DNA of 64,000 nt from Sva-07 sp963716235 (GTDB lineage: Bacteria > Actinomycetota > Acidimicrobiia > Acidimicrobiales > Ilumatobacteraceae): the NCBI GenBank assembly GCA_963716235.1, contig CAVQTE010000008.1, positions 62,001 through 126,000 of the forward strand, read 5' to 3'. Made by a program: the position numbers and the translations under genes. Below are positions 1 to 13,620 of the stretch, in pieces. Every line of letters starts with the position of its first letter. Within the stretch, counting starts at the first letter, position 1. Below the pieces are notes generated by a model that was not told the origin of the DNA, did not search any database, and worked only from the letters and a program-made list of their open reading frames with translations.

Positions 1-772
1 CGATGGAGACTTCTTCCGTGTTCCCGACGTTGTACACCTGAACCGGCGGGTCGGGATGTTGGAGCAGGAGGTCAATCGCGTCGACGACGTCTCGGACGTC
101 AGCAAAGCATCGTCGCTGACTGCCGTCGCCGTACACAGTGAGCGGCTCGCCACGCAAAGCTTGACCGACGAGTCGAGGAATCACCATGCCGTAGCGCCCC
201 GACTGCCGAGCTCCCACCGTGTTGAACAGCCGGAAGGGAATCGCCTGGAGATCGTGTTCGGAGTGGAACGCAAAGCATGAGAACTCATCGAGCATCTTGG
301 ATGCGGCGTACGCCCACCGACTCCGGCTCGTCGGTCCGAGGACAATGTCGTCATCTTCTGTGAAGGGATAACGGACTCCCTTACCGTAGACCTCCGAGGT
401 GCTGGCAACGAAGACTCTGCTGCCGGAGTCAAGCGCCGCGTGTAGGACATTCTCGGTGCCTCGAACGTTTACTTCGATTGTTCTGACGGGTTGATCGAGG
501 ATCAATTGGACGCCGACTGCTGCTGCGAGGTGAACGATTGTCGCCGCGTTGGTGGCGAGCCGTCTCACCGCTGCCTCGTCAGACACCGAGCCGACTTCGA
601 CACGCAGATCGGGATGGTCGGCAACGTCGGCGAGATTGTCCAGCGACCCGGTGGTGAGGTCATCGAGAATGATGACTCGGCGACCCTGATTGAGGAGCCG
701 CTCCGTGAGGTGCGACCCGATGAAGCCGGCGCCTCCCGTGATGAGTACGGCGTTCGATGGATCGTCGTTCAC
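1..772 (-). CDS. NAD-dependent nucleotide-sugar epimerase/dehydratase (C-terminus outside window)
   Basis: Extended short-chain dehydrogenase acting on a nucleotide sugar. The translation opens with a Rossmann glycine motif GGAGFIG at residues 13-19, has the STSEVYG segment and a YAASK (YxxxK) catalytic pair, and later a GRYGMVIPR segment typical of UDP-glucose 4-epimerase-like enzymes. It starts at GTG 772; the upstream reading frame stops in the overlapping GTGA, so the two were translationally coupled. No ATG precedes the motif. The 3' end runs off the window. It lies with glycosyltransferases and a UDP-sugar dehydrogenase, which fits polysaccharide precursor synthesis. The exact substrate cannot be told. 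Confidence 0.85.
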   Translation of the reverse strand, partial: MNDDPSNAVLITGGAGFIGSHLTERLLNQGRRVIILDDLTTGSLDNLADVADHPDLRVEVGSVSDEAAVRRLATNAATIVHLAAAVGVQLILDQPVRTIEVNVRGTENVLHAALDSGSRVFVASTSEVYGKGVRYPFTEDDDIVLGPTSRSRWAYAASKMLDEFSCFAFHSEHDLQAIPFRLFNTVGARQSGRYGMVIPRLVGQALRGEPLTVYGDGSQRRCFADVRDVVDAIDLLLQHPDPPVQVYNVGNTEEVSI

Positions 773-1140
773 TGCATTCCCTTTCGCTCGTGTTCGACCA
801 TTCGCAAGTCCGTGGAACGTTCGATGCCGACGGACTGAGTGATCTTCGTCAATCGAACCGACACCCTGGAATCGGTCAACGCAGGATTCAGGTTGCCGAG
901 TGGATCGTTCGACAGACCGACAGGATGGCTCAGGGCGCCGAATCCCTCGAGGTCGCCTGAATCGATGTCGCGAATGTCCTTGGCAACGGTTCGTATGGTG
1001 ATGCCGGTGGGCTTAGCGCCGAAGGTCGAGCCTCGGTGGAGATCGGTGTCGAAGTTGACGACTTCGTGCCCTGCCGCAACGAGTATCGGAGCCATGACGT
1101 TCCCGACGTGTCCGCGGTAAGCGGTCAGCGCAACCTTCAC
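769..1140 (-). pseudogene. Truncated N-terminal remnant of a nucleotide-sugar epimerase
   Basis: From GTG 1140 (GGGAGA upstream) the frame encodes about 123 residues resembling the first third of a sugar SDR. KVALTAYRGHVGNVMAP corresponds to KVLVTGHDGYIGTVLVP of the intact epimerase ending this window's 48-51 kb cassette, and the blocks DIRDIDSGDLEGF and GLSNDPLGNLNP also match. The glycine motif is damaged (TAYRGHVG), the SSCS/YxxxK catalytic part is absent, and the frame ends at 769 overlapping the next epimerase start. Very probably a decayed gene. A short functional protein is unlikely because no catalytic residue remains. Confidence 0.7.
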
Positions 1141-1634
1141 GATTCTGTCTCCCAATCGGTCAATCGCATCCTGGGGCCGCCGTTCTCGTTGGACGACCTG
1201 TCGACCATTTGTGGCTCCGCGAGCCGCGCAGCGGTCAACTTGCCCGGAGGTTCCCCAACATGCGCCAACGTCCGCCGTCATCATGACCCGTCCCATCCAC
1301 TCTGCACTCGCGCCACAAATCCGGTGGCCCATCTCATGAGGAGTTCGAGTTGGCGGAATCGAACACCGACGGCCGGAGTCTAGCGCGGCATCTGTCCGAT
1401 ACTCCGGCGCGGTCGGGGCGCAGTCTCGGTGGTGTCGCGATGGCCGCTGCGGCGCCTGACTCCGGCTAGCTTCGTGGAGGTGATCGTGCAGCAGGCCGGG
1501 TTGGTGCCGTCAGGGCAGTCACCGAACCGGACATCGAGTCGTCGTTCACCCCTTTTCTCGTGGTCCGGGAGCGTCCTGGTTGGGATGCAACGGCGTGCCC
1601 GTTGAACGCATCGTCCGAACTGGATGGGAGGGCT
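1141..1634. other. Intergenic region between divergent genes, no gene recognised
   Basis: About 490 bases separate the leftward epimerase genes from the rightward glycosyltransferase genes. Open frames here have no recognisable protein features. A ribosome-binding stretch GGGAGGG at about 1626-1632 precedes GTG 1635. Promoters for both directions should lie here, but no convincing consensus was seen. Confidence 0.5.
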
Positions 1635-2720
1635 GTGAGCGGATTCCCTCCGAGCGCCGAATCAGCGACGATGGACGTCTGCGTCCTTGATCTGAACGGT
1701 CCATTCGGGCCACTCGCGTCTTATGCGGAGCTGATCGAGCCGTTGGAAGAACTCGGCGTCAGTCTGACATTTGTCGTACCGCAGCGTCGCGCCGACTCTG
1801 TCGTCGTCCGTACGCGTGGCCGCGTCGTCGTGCCCTATGTGGACAGTAGCGGTGCGTTGGTTGCGATGGCGAGGGCGATGCTGTCGATCCGACCAGTGCC
1901 GGATGTGTTCCACGCGAACTCAACCAGTGCAATCATCGCTTCCGCTACAGCAGCACTACTCCGTCGCCGACGGCTCGTCGTACATCTGCGCAACTCGGAA
2001 CTTTCGCGCGGAGAACGAATCATCGTCGCGCTGGCGCGCCTCGCACCCGTTCGCACTTCGTTCGTCGCTGTGTCGGAGATGGCTGGAGACGTATCCGGTT
2101 TGCCCAGAGTGGCATGGGAGGTCATCGAAGACCCCGTATCAGTTCCTCGTACACGCCCGTTCAGAGGTGCGGCAGCAGTGCCGGTCGTGGGCGCGGTCGC
2201 GAATCAGACTCCCACGAAGGGATTCGACGTCTTGTGTCAGACAATCGTCGATTCGGCTCCGCTCGGGTGGCGGTGGCGGGTCTTTGGGAGTGCGGTCGAC
2301 AGGCATGCGAATCCGTTCGTTGAGCAGCAGTATCAGCTGCTCGAGTCCGGTGGCGTCATCGATCGCGTAGAGTTCTGTGGCGTGGTAGATGATCTCCGGA
2401 GCCACTTGCCCGGGCTCGACGTCATGCTCATCACGTCTCGGCGCGAGAGCTTCTCGCGAGTGGCTGCGGAATGCATGTTGTCGGGTGTTCCGCTCGTAGC
2501 GCCGGACATTCCAGGTCTGAACGAGACCACCGACAACGGAGAGTTCATCCTGAGGTATTGCGTTGCCGATTCAGCATCGGCGGTGGCGGCCTTGGAGGAG
2601 ACGTTCGAGGACTACCAGCGGGCTCTCGAACGCGCCCGGTCCGCGCAACGGAGGGCGGGTCAAAAGTTCTCACCCACTGTTGTAGCCGGTCGGCTCCTCG
2701 AGATCTACGCGGGCCGATGA
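1635..2720 (+). CDS. Glycosyltransferase family 4-type (GT-B)
   Basis: Predicted retaining glycosyltransferase of 361 residues that would transfer a sugar from a nucleotide donor during surface glycan assembly. The C-terminal donor-binding half carries the EX7E motif as ESFSRVAAE followed by LSGVPLVAPDIPGLNE; an earlier segment, VGAVANQTPTKGFDVL, fits the loop that opens the second Rossmann domain. GTG 1635 was chosen because GGGAGGG lies just upstream; ATG 1671 is the alternative. The stop overlaps the next start (ATGA at 2717), so it is the first of three coupled genes. Acceptor and donor are unknown. Confidence 0.8.
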   Translation: MSGFPPSAESATMDVCVLDLNGPFGPLASYAELIEPLEELGVSLTFVVPQRRADSVVVRTRGRVVVPYVDSSGALVAMARAMLSIRPVPDVFHANSTSAIIASATAALLRRRRLVVHLRNSELSRGERIIVALARLAPVRTSFVAVSEMAGDVSGLPRVAWEVIEDPVSVPRTRPFRGAAAVPVVGAVANQTPTKGFDVLCQTIVDSAPLGWRWRVFGSAVDRHANPFVEQQYQLLESGGVIDRVEFCGVVDDLRSHLPGLDVMLITSRRESFSRVAAECMLSGVPLVAPDIPGLNETTDNGEFILRYCVADSASAVAALEETFEDYQRALERARSAQRRAGQKFSPTVVAGRLLEIYAGR

Positions 2721-3907
2721 CGGACGTGGGGATGCTGCGCGAGTCGGTGTACTGGTACGCGCCGTTCGACAACGCGGGAGAACTTCTTCTCGCGAGCGCG
2801 ATCTCTCCAAAGTTGTCCGGGAAACTCGTTGTCCAGAGCTGCTCCAGCCGGTTTGGGGAGGACCTCGCCGTCCCGGATGGCGAACCGTTCTCTTTGGTGC
2901 GGGACCTTCCCCCACCGGTGGGCGAAAGTGGCGATCGGCGTAGTACGTGGCGTCGGTGGCAAGTTGCCCATGATCGAACGGTTCTTCGCCGGCGACTCAT
3001 CGGAGCAGAGGATCCTTCGCTCATCCACTTGCACACGTACAACCCGTTCACGGACTGGTACGACGCCCATAGGCTGCGTCGACGAGGTGTGCCTGTCATC
3101 CAGTCCATACACAACGTGCGACCTCATGACCGACAGCTCCCCGGTCCTATTGAGACCCTTCTTCTTCGAAGGGGTTACAGGGCATTCGATCGACTGATTG
3201 TCGCTCACGAACATCTCGCTACGAGGCTTGTCGACGAATTCGAGGTCGATCCGGGTCGAGTCGATGTCGTTCCATTGCCGATCAACAGCCGCGACTTCGT
3301 CGAGGGCCACCAGATCGAAACGGATCCAAGTGTCACGACGTTCTTGTTCTTCGGAACGTTTCGCCAGAACAAGGGAATCGACAGGTACCTGCATGCGATC
3401 GACGCGCTCAGTGATGACGCGTCTCTTCGGTTCGTCTTCGCCGGGCGCGGCGATGCCGAACTCGAGAACATGGTGCTGGAGCATCAACTCCGGGACCACC
3501 GAATCACTGCGGAGATCGGCTACGTGTCTGCTCGGCGGCGTGCGGAGCTGTATGGGTCTGCGGACGTCGTCGTGATGCCGTATGTCGACCTGCCTGCCCA
3601 GAGTGGCGTGCTTCAGGACGCGTACGCGAGTGGACGCCCGGTCATAGCAAGTGACGTGGGCGCTCTCGGTCCGGCGATCAAGTCGGATCGCACTGGATGG
3701 GTTGTTGAGCCTCGCAACCAAGGGGCGCTAGTACGAGCCCTACGCGCTGCGGCTGCCCAGCCAGCCGAGCGGGCTAGCTGTGCGATCACCGCACACCGGA
3801 TCGCATCGACCCGGACTCCTGATCACATCGCCGATCAGATCTGCGAGGTCTACGAGAGGGCGCTGCGAGATCCTCGCGGCGGCGACAGCGTTCGCGAGAC
3901 GACATGA
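2717..3907 (+). CDS. Glycosyltransferase, GT-B fold
   Basis: A 396-residue group 1-type glycosyltransferase. The segment LFFGTFRQNKGIDRYLHAI opens the C-terminal domain, FVFAGRGD and VVVMPYVDLPAQSGVLQDA follow, and SGRPVIASDVGAL is the usual donor-loop region. The start is ATG 2717 inside the ATGA overlap with the upstream gene, and the stop overlaps the next gene's ATG at 3904, giving a tightly coupled three-gene unit. Likely cytoplasmic, acting on lipid-linked or protein-linked glycan intermediates. The strict EX7E glutamates are not obvious, so donor specificity is not inferred. Confidence 0.8.
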   Translation: MTDVGMLRESVYWYAPFDNAGELLLASAISPKLSGKLVVQSCSSRFGEDLAVPDGEPFSLVRDLPPPVGESGDRRSTWRRWQVAHDRTVLRRRLIGAEDPSLIHLHTYNPFTDWYDAHRLRRRGVPVIQSIHNVRPHDRQLPGPIETLLLRRGYRAFDRLIVAHEHLATRLVDEFEVDPGRVDVVPLPINSRDFVEGHQIETDPSVTTFLFFGTFRQNKGIDRYLHAIDALSDDASLRFVFAGRGDAELENMVLEHQLRDHRITAEIGYVSARRRAELYGSADVVVMPYVDLPAQSGVLQDAYASGRPVIASDVGALGPAIKSDRTGWVVEPRNQGALVRALRAAAAQPAERASCAITAHRIASTRTPDHIADQICEVYERALRDPRGGDSVRETT

Positions 3908-5331
3908 GTTCATCGGCTACCCGAGGCGGCACAGTACTCGATCTTCAAGCGGCGTCGGACCTTCTCAAGGCGGGCGCACCAGGGTTCGGCGATCCCTCTC
4001 TGACGTGGGTGGTCCTGCCCCAGTTGGCGATGCTTGTCGCCGGATCCGAACCATCGCGACCACGGGCACTCACGGCGCCCGCGCGGAACCTCTCCCGCGG
4101 CTTCGTGTCCCGTCTCGGCCCGTCGATCACGGAGGTCGATGGAGTGGCGTTCTTGACCACGAGTATCCAACATCGCCGTGTTCTGGACCCAGTACTGACG
4201 GAACTCGGCAGGATGACCGGGAACAGTCCGCGACCTCTTCGGCTCCCCCGCCTCTCGGCAATTGAAGTGCGACGATCGTGGTCGCGAGGCGCTCGGCTCC
4301 ACCGAGTTCTCCAGGAGTGGGCGTCCAAGCAGAACGTGGTCCTCCCGGGTCAAGTGCAAGATGTGCTTATCCAGAGTGCGGTGTTGCTCGGACGTGCCCA
4401 CCGTTGGGCAACAGTCCGGCCGCACCTCCGGATGCTCGTGGTCGGGACGCAACACAACAGCGCGGAACGTGCAGTCCTCCAGGCGACGACCCTGTCCGGA
4501 AGAGCTACCGTCTATTTGCCTCACGCTCCGGTCGCAGACAACCCGATGTACGGGGACCTTCCGACGCACTGGGCGATTCTCCGGGGCCAAGCTGAGGTGG
4601 CCTGGTACCGGGGCCTCGGCGCGGCTGCGTCGATGAGTGTCGGGGGAGATCCCTCGATCGCATCTGGTGTGCCGGCAGACCTACTTTCGTCAGGGCAGTT
4701 CGTCTACGCGGCGAGCGACCCGGACACGGTGCGACAAGACGTGCAGATCATCCGGTCGGCAGGCCTTCGAAACGTCACTTTCTGTCCACATCCCAGAGAC
4801 GATGCGACGAAGTGGGACGACGAGGACTTTCCCCGGTCTTGGCTGATCAGCACGGCGGCAAGCACGTTCGACGAGCTCCGAACTCACGGCGCAGCCGCCC
4901 TTGTTCAACGCGGGAGCGGCGTCGGATTGGAGGCGCTGCGACTGGGGCTTCCCGTCGTCGATCTGAGAACGCAGGGGAGTCCAGCCAATTACCCGTATCT
5001 CGAATCTCCACTTGTTCAGGTCGCTCATGACAGCGAGGAGTTGGCTGGCGCCATTGCCGGCATCGAGTCGTGGGGAGGATCAGCGCCAGGCGCGCCGCGA
5101 GTACGCCCTGAGCTGGAGTGCTCTTTGCGGTCGGGAGGCCGCCTCGGCGATTACGCGACAGCTGGGTGTCCTTGGCCGGAGCGAGCTTCCAGACTGCCTC
5201 GTCTTGGACGGCTGGGCCTTGCTCCCGACGTGATCGCCTCCTGTCTTCTCCCACGTCATCGAAGGTTCATTGTCGACGAGTTCCTGATGGCGCCGTCTCC
5301 ACCACGAGCTGTCGGCCATCATCGATGCTGA
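3904..5331 (+). CDS. GT-B-like polysaccharide biosynthesis protein, probably frameshifted near 5072
   Basis: Third gene of the glycosyltransferase unit, starting at ATG 3904 in an ATGA overlap. It is not a family I can name, but HNSAERAVLQA, LPHAPVADNPMYGDLP and VQRGSGVGLEALRLGLPVV look like the two halves of a GT-B-type sugar transferase. After ELAGAIAGIESW the frame as read turns into low-quality sequence ending at 5331. Skipping one G of the GGGG run at 5072-5075 gives WEDQRQARREYALSWSALCG and a stop at 5233, which looks far more protein-like. Either the gene is inactivated at its C-terminus or the base is an error. Confidence 0.65.
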   Translation: MSSSATRGGTVLDLQAASDLLKAGAPGFGDPSLTWVVLPQLAMLVAGSEPSRPRALTAPARNLSRGFVSRLGPSITEVDGVAFLTTSIQHRRVLDPVLTELGRMTGNSPRPLRLPRLSAIEVRRSWSRGARLHRVLQEWASKQNVVLPGQVQDVLIQSAVLLGRAHRWATVRPHLRMLVVGTQHNSAERAVLQATTLSGRATVYLPHAPVADNPMYGDLPTHWAILRGQAEVAWYRGLGAAASMSVGGDPSIASGVPADLLSSGQFVYAASDPDTVRQDVQIIRSAGLRNVTFCPHPRDDATKWDDEDFPRSWLISTAASTFDELRTHGAAALVQRGSGVGLEALRLGLPVVDLRTQGSPANYPYLESPLVQVAHDSEELAGAIAGIESWGGSAPGAPRVRPELECSLRSGGRLGDYATAGCPWPERASRLPRLGRLGLAPDVIASCLLPRHRRFIVDEFLMAPSPPRAVGHHRC

Positions 5332-5421
5332 TGTTGGCTGAAAACTGAAGAGTTCTGACACCTCGGACTCGAGTGCCGTCTGGGAGCTTGTTCAGAACTG
5401 CGCTGTCTCAGGCGCACATCC

Positions 5422-6318
5422 TCAACAACCAGGATTCACCGATGCGTCGCTTCCCGACCAATACACCACTGCCAGGCCTACGGCATACAGACTGACCACT
5501 GCGATGGTGGCAGGCACAGCCCACGTCCACAGTCCGATCACTCTGGCGGCAACGAGAGTGATCGTGGCGTGGAGCACGAAGGTCGTCGTCGTGCCGATCC
5601 GACGCATGGGCCATAGCAACGCCGCGAGCGGCACCAGGATGATCACCCCGAAACTGGCCCAGGCGCCGACGATCGAGGCCGACCTTGCCTCTCCACCGAG
5701 CGCTGGCAGCCAGGCCAGCACGCCACCGAGCGCAAAGGTGCCCGCTGTGGTAAGTGAGGCGGACACCGTCGGGAGGGTGCCGAACGCCAACGGGAGAGCG
5801 ATACCCAGTAGCAGCCGGGCCTGCTCGGTGTCGGGTACCGTCGTCCAGATCGCGAATGCCGTGATCGCGATCAGTGGCCCGACCCACCGACGGGCTGCGG
5901 TACGGTCCCACGTCGACAGCGCCGCGCCGAACCCGAGCGCCACAGCCGGTGTCGCGAAGAAGAACCAGGCATCCGGATCGACCCGACCCTTCCATGGGAT
6001 CAGCGCCGCGCCGCTAGCGGCGATCGCCCATCCGAAGGCGCCGATCATCCTTCCGTCGGTCGTCGAGCGAGCGGACCCGATGAGCGCGCCGCCTACGGCC
6101 AGGAATCCGACACCGACGAACAACCCGTGGTGGTCACCATCCACGATCTGCACACCAGCGACGACGGCGACAGTCGCCACGAATGCCCACGGCCGGGCCC
6201 AACGTGGTCGCCGAGGACCGATCGCGAGCAGAGCGAGCGCGATCGCACCCAGCACGATCCCGATCTGGAACTCGGACCTCGTCAGCAGGTCGCGCAATGT
6301 CGAGATCGATTCGCGCAT
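5422..6318 (-). CDS. Multi-pass membrane protein of unknown function
   Basis: 298 residues, mostly hydrophobic, with roughly nine to ten predicted membrane spans beginning at IGIVLGAIALALLAIG near residue 19. I recognise no family motif. It lies tail-to-tail with the glycosyltransferase unit and 61 bases downstream of the FlaA1-like dehydratase gene on the same strand, so it may be co-transcribed with the polysaccharide genes. It is shorter than Wzx flippases and lacks an obvious Wzy pattern, so no role is assigned. Confidence 0.7.
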   Translation of the reverse strand: MRESISTLRDLLTRSEFQIGIVLGAIALALLAIGPRRPRWARPWAFVATVAVVAGVQIVDGDHHGLFVGVGFLAVGGALIGSARSTTDGRMIGAFGWAIAASGAALIPWKGRVDPDAWFFFATPAVALGFGAALSTWDRTAARRWVGPLIAITAFAIWTTVPDTEQARLLLGIALPLAFGTLPTVSASLTTAGTFALGGVLAWLPALGGEARSASIVGAWASFGVIILVPLAALLWPMRRIGTTTTFVLHATITLVAARVIGLWTWAVPATIAVVSLYAVGLAVVYWSGSDASVNPGC

Positions 6319-6379
6319 GTGTGGATCATGGCCCGTCGAACGCGCTTCCGGGCGCCTGTGCTATCCCGGTGAGGAAATG

Positions 6380-8269
<1,890 letters not shown>

Positions 8270-8804
8270 TCGTTCCTCTTCTGCGCGGGGCATTCGTCCA
8301 CGCGGTCTCGACTCTCGGCGGGCATCGAGCGCCGCCATCACCTCAATGTCGGCAGCCGCGTCCGTGATCTTGAGTCGGGCCAGAAGAATCCGGCGCAGGG
8401 CTCAGAAGAGCGCGCCGATGATTCGACACGATCGTGGAGCGATGGTCCAGGAGAAGGCTGATCAGCGGGTGTGCGAGCGGCGTACAGGTGTCGACGTCGA
8501 CCGGCGTCGAACGGGCCGAGGCGCAATCGAGGGGCGCGTGCACGCTGCGTGGCGGGCGTAGTCGGCCTCGTCGTCCCATCGCACGATGAGTTCGGATCGG
8601 AAGTCGATCGGACCGGTCGAATCGTCAACGGCAACACTCCGGCCGTCGTCCTGCCAGCGCTCCAACAGGAGCAAGCCGGCCAGCGAGGCCAGGAGAACGT
8701 GAATGCATATGACGAGCGTCACACCGGCAGTATCGTCACCACGGCACGCCGACTTGAGGATCTTCTCGAGAAATCTTCTCGGCCACCCTTGCGGTGGCCC
8801 CGTG
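8270..8804. other. Long gap between polysaccharide genes, no confident gene
   Basis: 535 bases between the UDP-sugar dehydrogenase and the dehydratase, both leftward. One short leftward frame from GTG 8722 to 8462 (86 residues) begins with a hydrophobic stretch, CIHVLLASLAGLLLL, and could encode a small membrane protein. It has no good ribosome-binding site and an arginine-rich tail, so it is not called. Otherwise nothing is recognised. Confidence 0.4.
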
Positions 8805-10100
8805 TCAGAGGATCTCGCCGGTGAAGCCGGTGCCGCGCATGATGTTCTTGGCGTCGAACACCAGCGGTGCGTGTTCGGCGATCATCGACGGGTCGAACTC
8901 CGGATGGTCGACGAGCACCACGACGACATCGGCAGCGCCGAGCCCTTCGGGAGCGAAGTCAACGAGGGGGAACCGGGCGTTGCGGGCGTTGACCTCGGGG
9001 ATGTGCGGGTCGCAGAACTCGACGTCGGCGCCGCTCGCGGCGAGCCGGTCGGCGACGACGACGCTCGGGCTCTCGCGCCAGTCGCTCGTGCCGCGCTTGT
9101 AGGCGAGGCCGAGCAGCAGCACCTTGGAGCCGTTGAGGCTCTTGCGCTGCTCGTTGAGCAGCGACGTGATCCGGGCGTGGACGTAGTCGGGCATGTGCTC
9201 GTTGACGTCGTTGGCCAACTCGACGAACCGGAAGGTGCGGCCGAGGTGCTGCTTCACCCGCCAGGCGAGGTAGCTCGGGTCGATCGGCAGGCAGTGGCCG
9301 CCCACACCCGGGCCGGGTGTGAAGCGCATGTAGCCGAACGGCTTCGTCGACGCCGCGTCGATGGCGCGCCACACGTCGACGCCGAGCTCGCGGGCGAACA
9401 TCGCCAACTCGTTGACGAGCGCGATGTTGACGTGACGGAACGTGTTCTCCAGCAGCTTCACGAGCTCAGCCTCGGCGGGCGAGCCGACCGGCACCGTCCG
9501 GTCGACGAGTGCGGCGAAGAACCCGTCGACCGCGGCGAGCGACGCCGCGTCGACACCGCTCGTCACCTTCGGGGTGTTGACGAACGTGTGCGTGACGTTG
9601 CCCGGGTCGATCCGCTCGGGGGAGTAGCCGAGCCGGTACTCGCCGGGGCCGAGGCCCGACGCCTCCTCGAGGATCGGCCCGAGCAGCTCGGTCGTCGTGC
9701 CGGGATAGGTGGTGCTCTCCAGAACCACGCACGCTCCTGGCCGTAAGTGAGCGCCGAGGGTTGCACCGGCCTGCTCGATGTACGACAGATCGGGCATGCC
9801 GTCACGCAGTGGAGTGGGCACGCTGATCACGGCGACGTCGAAGTCGGCGAGGTCGGCGGGATCGTCGGTGGCGACGTAACCGCGCTCGATCGCGGCGGCG
9901 AGTTCCTCGTCGCTCACGTCGCCGACGAAGCTGTTGCCGGTCTGCAGTGCCTTCACCCGCTCGGGCGACACCTCGAACCCGATCACGTGGGTGAACCCGA
10001 CCTGAGAGGCACGCATCGCGACGGGCAGGCCGACGTAGCCCTGGCCGACGACGACCACCTTCGCGGTTCGGTCGTCGAGTTTCTGTAGTAGTGGGTCCAC
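8805..10100 (-). CDS. UDP-sugar 6-dehydrogenase family (UDP-GlcNAc/UDP-glucose dehydrogenase)
   Basis: NAD-dependent oxidation of the C6 hydroxyl of a UDP-hexose or UDP-HexNAc to the uronic acid. Seen: the N-terminal NAD motif GQGYVGLP, the central NTFRHVNIALVNELAM helix, and the catalytic loop GPGVGGHCLPIDP containing the nucleophilic cysteine, then a C-terminal Rossmann domain (VLLLGLAYKRGTSDWRESP). 431 residues matches the WbpA/VipA-like branch. It starts at GTG 10100 with an AAAGAGAA purine run upstream. Its product probably feeds the neighbouring glycosyltransferases; which uronate is made cannot be read from the sequence. Confidence 0.9.
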   Translation of the reverse strand: MDPLLQKLDDRTAKVVVVGQGYVGLPVAMRASQVGFTHVIGFEVSPERVKALQTGNSFVGDVSDEELAAAIERGYVATDDPADLADFDVAVISVPTPLRDGMPDLSYIEQAGATLGAHLRPGACVVLESTTYPGTTTELLGPILEEASGLGPGEYRLGYSPERIDPGNVTHTFVNTPKVTSGVDAASLAAVDGFFAALVDRTVPVGSPAEAELVKLLENTFRHVNIALVNELAMFARELGVDVWRAIDAASTKPFGYMRFTPGPGVGGHCLPIDPSYLAWRVKQHLGRTFRFVELANDVNEHMPDYVHARITSLLNEQRKSLNGSKVLLLGLAYKRGTSDWRESPSVVVADRLAASGADVEFCDPHIPEVNARNARFPLVDFAPEGLGAADVVVVLVDHPEFDPSMIAEHAPLVFDAKNIMRGTGFTGEIL

Positions 10101-10149
10101 GGGTTCTCTTTCTCGTCGGCGCTCGACGCGAGCCTATGACCCTGTCGGT

Positions 10150-10236
10150 TCAGGCGACAGGGATCCAGCCGAGCGCGAGCAATGTGATCTCTCATCGGTG
10201 CGCTCGAAGCTCGGCTTGAAGCCGGCGAGGTTTCGC
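10150..10236 (-). pseudogene. Short remnant of the C-terminus of a HerA-like ATPase gene
   Basis: Reverse-strand sequence just downstream of the intact ATPase gene mimics that gene's last about 28 codons. One frame reads NLAGFKPSFERTDER and a second, shifted, reads ITLLALGWIPVA followed by TGA. The intact gene ends NITHLEVGLERTDVKV, IQLALAWIPVS. The similarity across ERTD and LAL-WIPV with a frameshift between suggests the tail of a lost tandem paralogue. Confidence 0.5.
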
Positions 10237-10351
10237 CCACCGGCCGGCGTCGATCTGCGTTCGCGTGAACAACGCGCGGTCGGGCGCGCACGAGTTCACG
10301 AGAACGGCGGACGAGCGGATGTGCGGGATGCGATGGACGTGACGCGTCGGC

Positions 10352-12784
<2,433 letters not shown>

Positions 12785-12913
12785 GGACCGACAGTAGTAG
12801 TGATGGCAGTGCGGCCGGTCGAGCGCGGGACGACCCGAGACTCAGCGTGCGGACGTCAGTAGCAGAGACTTTCGGCCCTGCCCTCGGGATGTCCTCGGTC
12901 GTAGCGTCCAGTT

Positions 12914-13561
12914 GTGACCCGGTGTCGCGTTGCTCGAGGAGCCGTTTCGGCCCTGGCAGTTGCTGCGATCGTCGCATCTTGCGGCGGCAGTGACAGCGGC
13001 GGCAACGACGCGGCACCGGGTTCGGCCGAGACTGCCACGGAGAGCGGAGTGTCCACGGAAGCGGTGGATGTGACCGACGCCTCTTCGTCGGGCGATACAG
13101 CGGACGAATCCCCGGACACCAGCGGAGCGACTCCGAACTGCGATGCGATCTTCTCGATGGCCGAGATGGAGGAGTTCTTCGCCGAGCCCGTGACCCTGAC
13201 CGAGGAAACTGACGACCGCATCGGGCAGCTCGTGTGCACGTGGGATTCGATCGAGGATCCCGACAACCTGGACGACCTGGCCTCCCAGACCCTCCTCGTG
13301 CAGTACTACTCGGGCTCGCCGATCGAAGCGTCGGCGTTCTTCGACCCCGCGATGTTCGACTCCGTGACCACCATCGAGGGGATCGGCGACCTCGCCTACA
13401 CCTCCGGCACGGCAGGGATGGACTACGCCTTCGTCGACGAACCGGTCGGAGGATCGTTGAACTACATCGCGTTCGACATGGGGAGTGCGGACACTCAGCC
13501 GCTGCACACGCCGGAGGATGTCGAGCAGCTGTTCCGCACCTTCCACGACCGAGTCACCTGA
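12914..13561 (+). CDS. Secreted lipoprotein of unknown function
   Basis: 215 residues from GTG 12914. The N-terminus is a lipoprotein signal peptide with lipobox VASC (Cys23), followed by an acidic Ser/Thr/Gly-rich linker to about residue 75. The folded part starts at CDAIFSMAEMEEFF and contains LVCTWDS, resembling the DUF3558-like lipoproteins of actinobacteria, though I cannot assign it firmly. Probably anchored to the outer face of the cell membrane. It sits 59 bases upstream of a DUF2461 gene on the same strand. Confidence 0.75.
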   Translation: MTRCRVARGAVSALAVAAIVASCGGSDSGGNDAAPGSAETATESGVSTEAVDVTDASSSGDTADESPDTSGATPNCDAIFSMAEMEEFFAEPVTLTEETDDRIGQLVCTWDSIEDPDNLDDLASQTLLVQYYSGSPIEASAFFDPAMFDSVTTIEGIGDLAYTSGTAGMDYAFVDEPVGGSLNYIAFDMGSADTQPLHTPEDVEQLFRTFHDRVT

Positions 13562-13620
13562 CCGCCCTCGACGGGGATGCGATATCGCATCCCGCGACCC
13601 GGGACAACTACGTTGCCCCC

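Noticed and set aside
8462..8722. Small membrane protein between polysaccharide genes
   Set aside because: Hydrophobic start but no ribosome-binding site and an Arg-rich tail; too weak to call.
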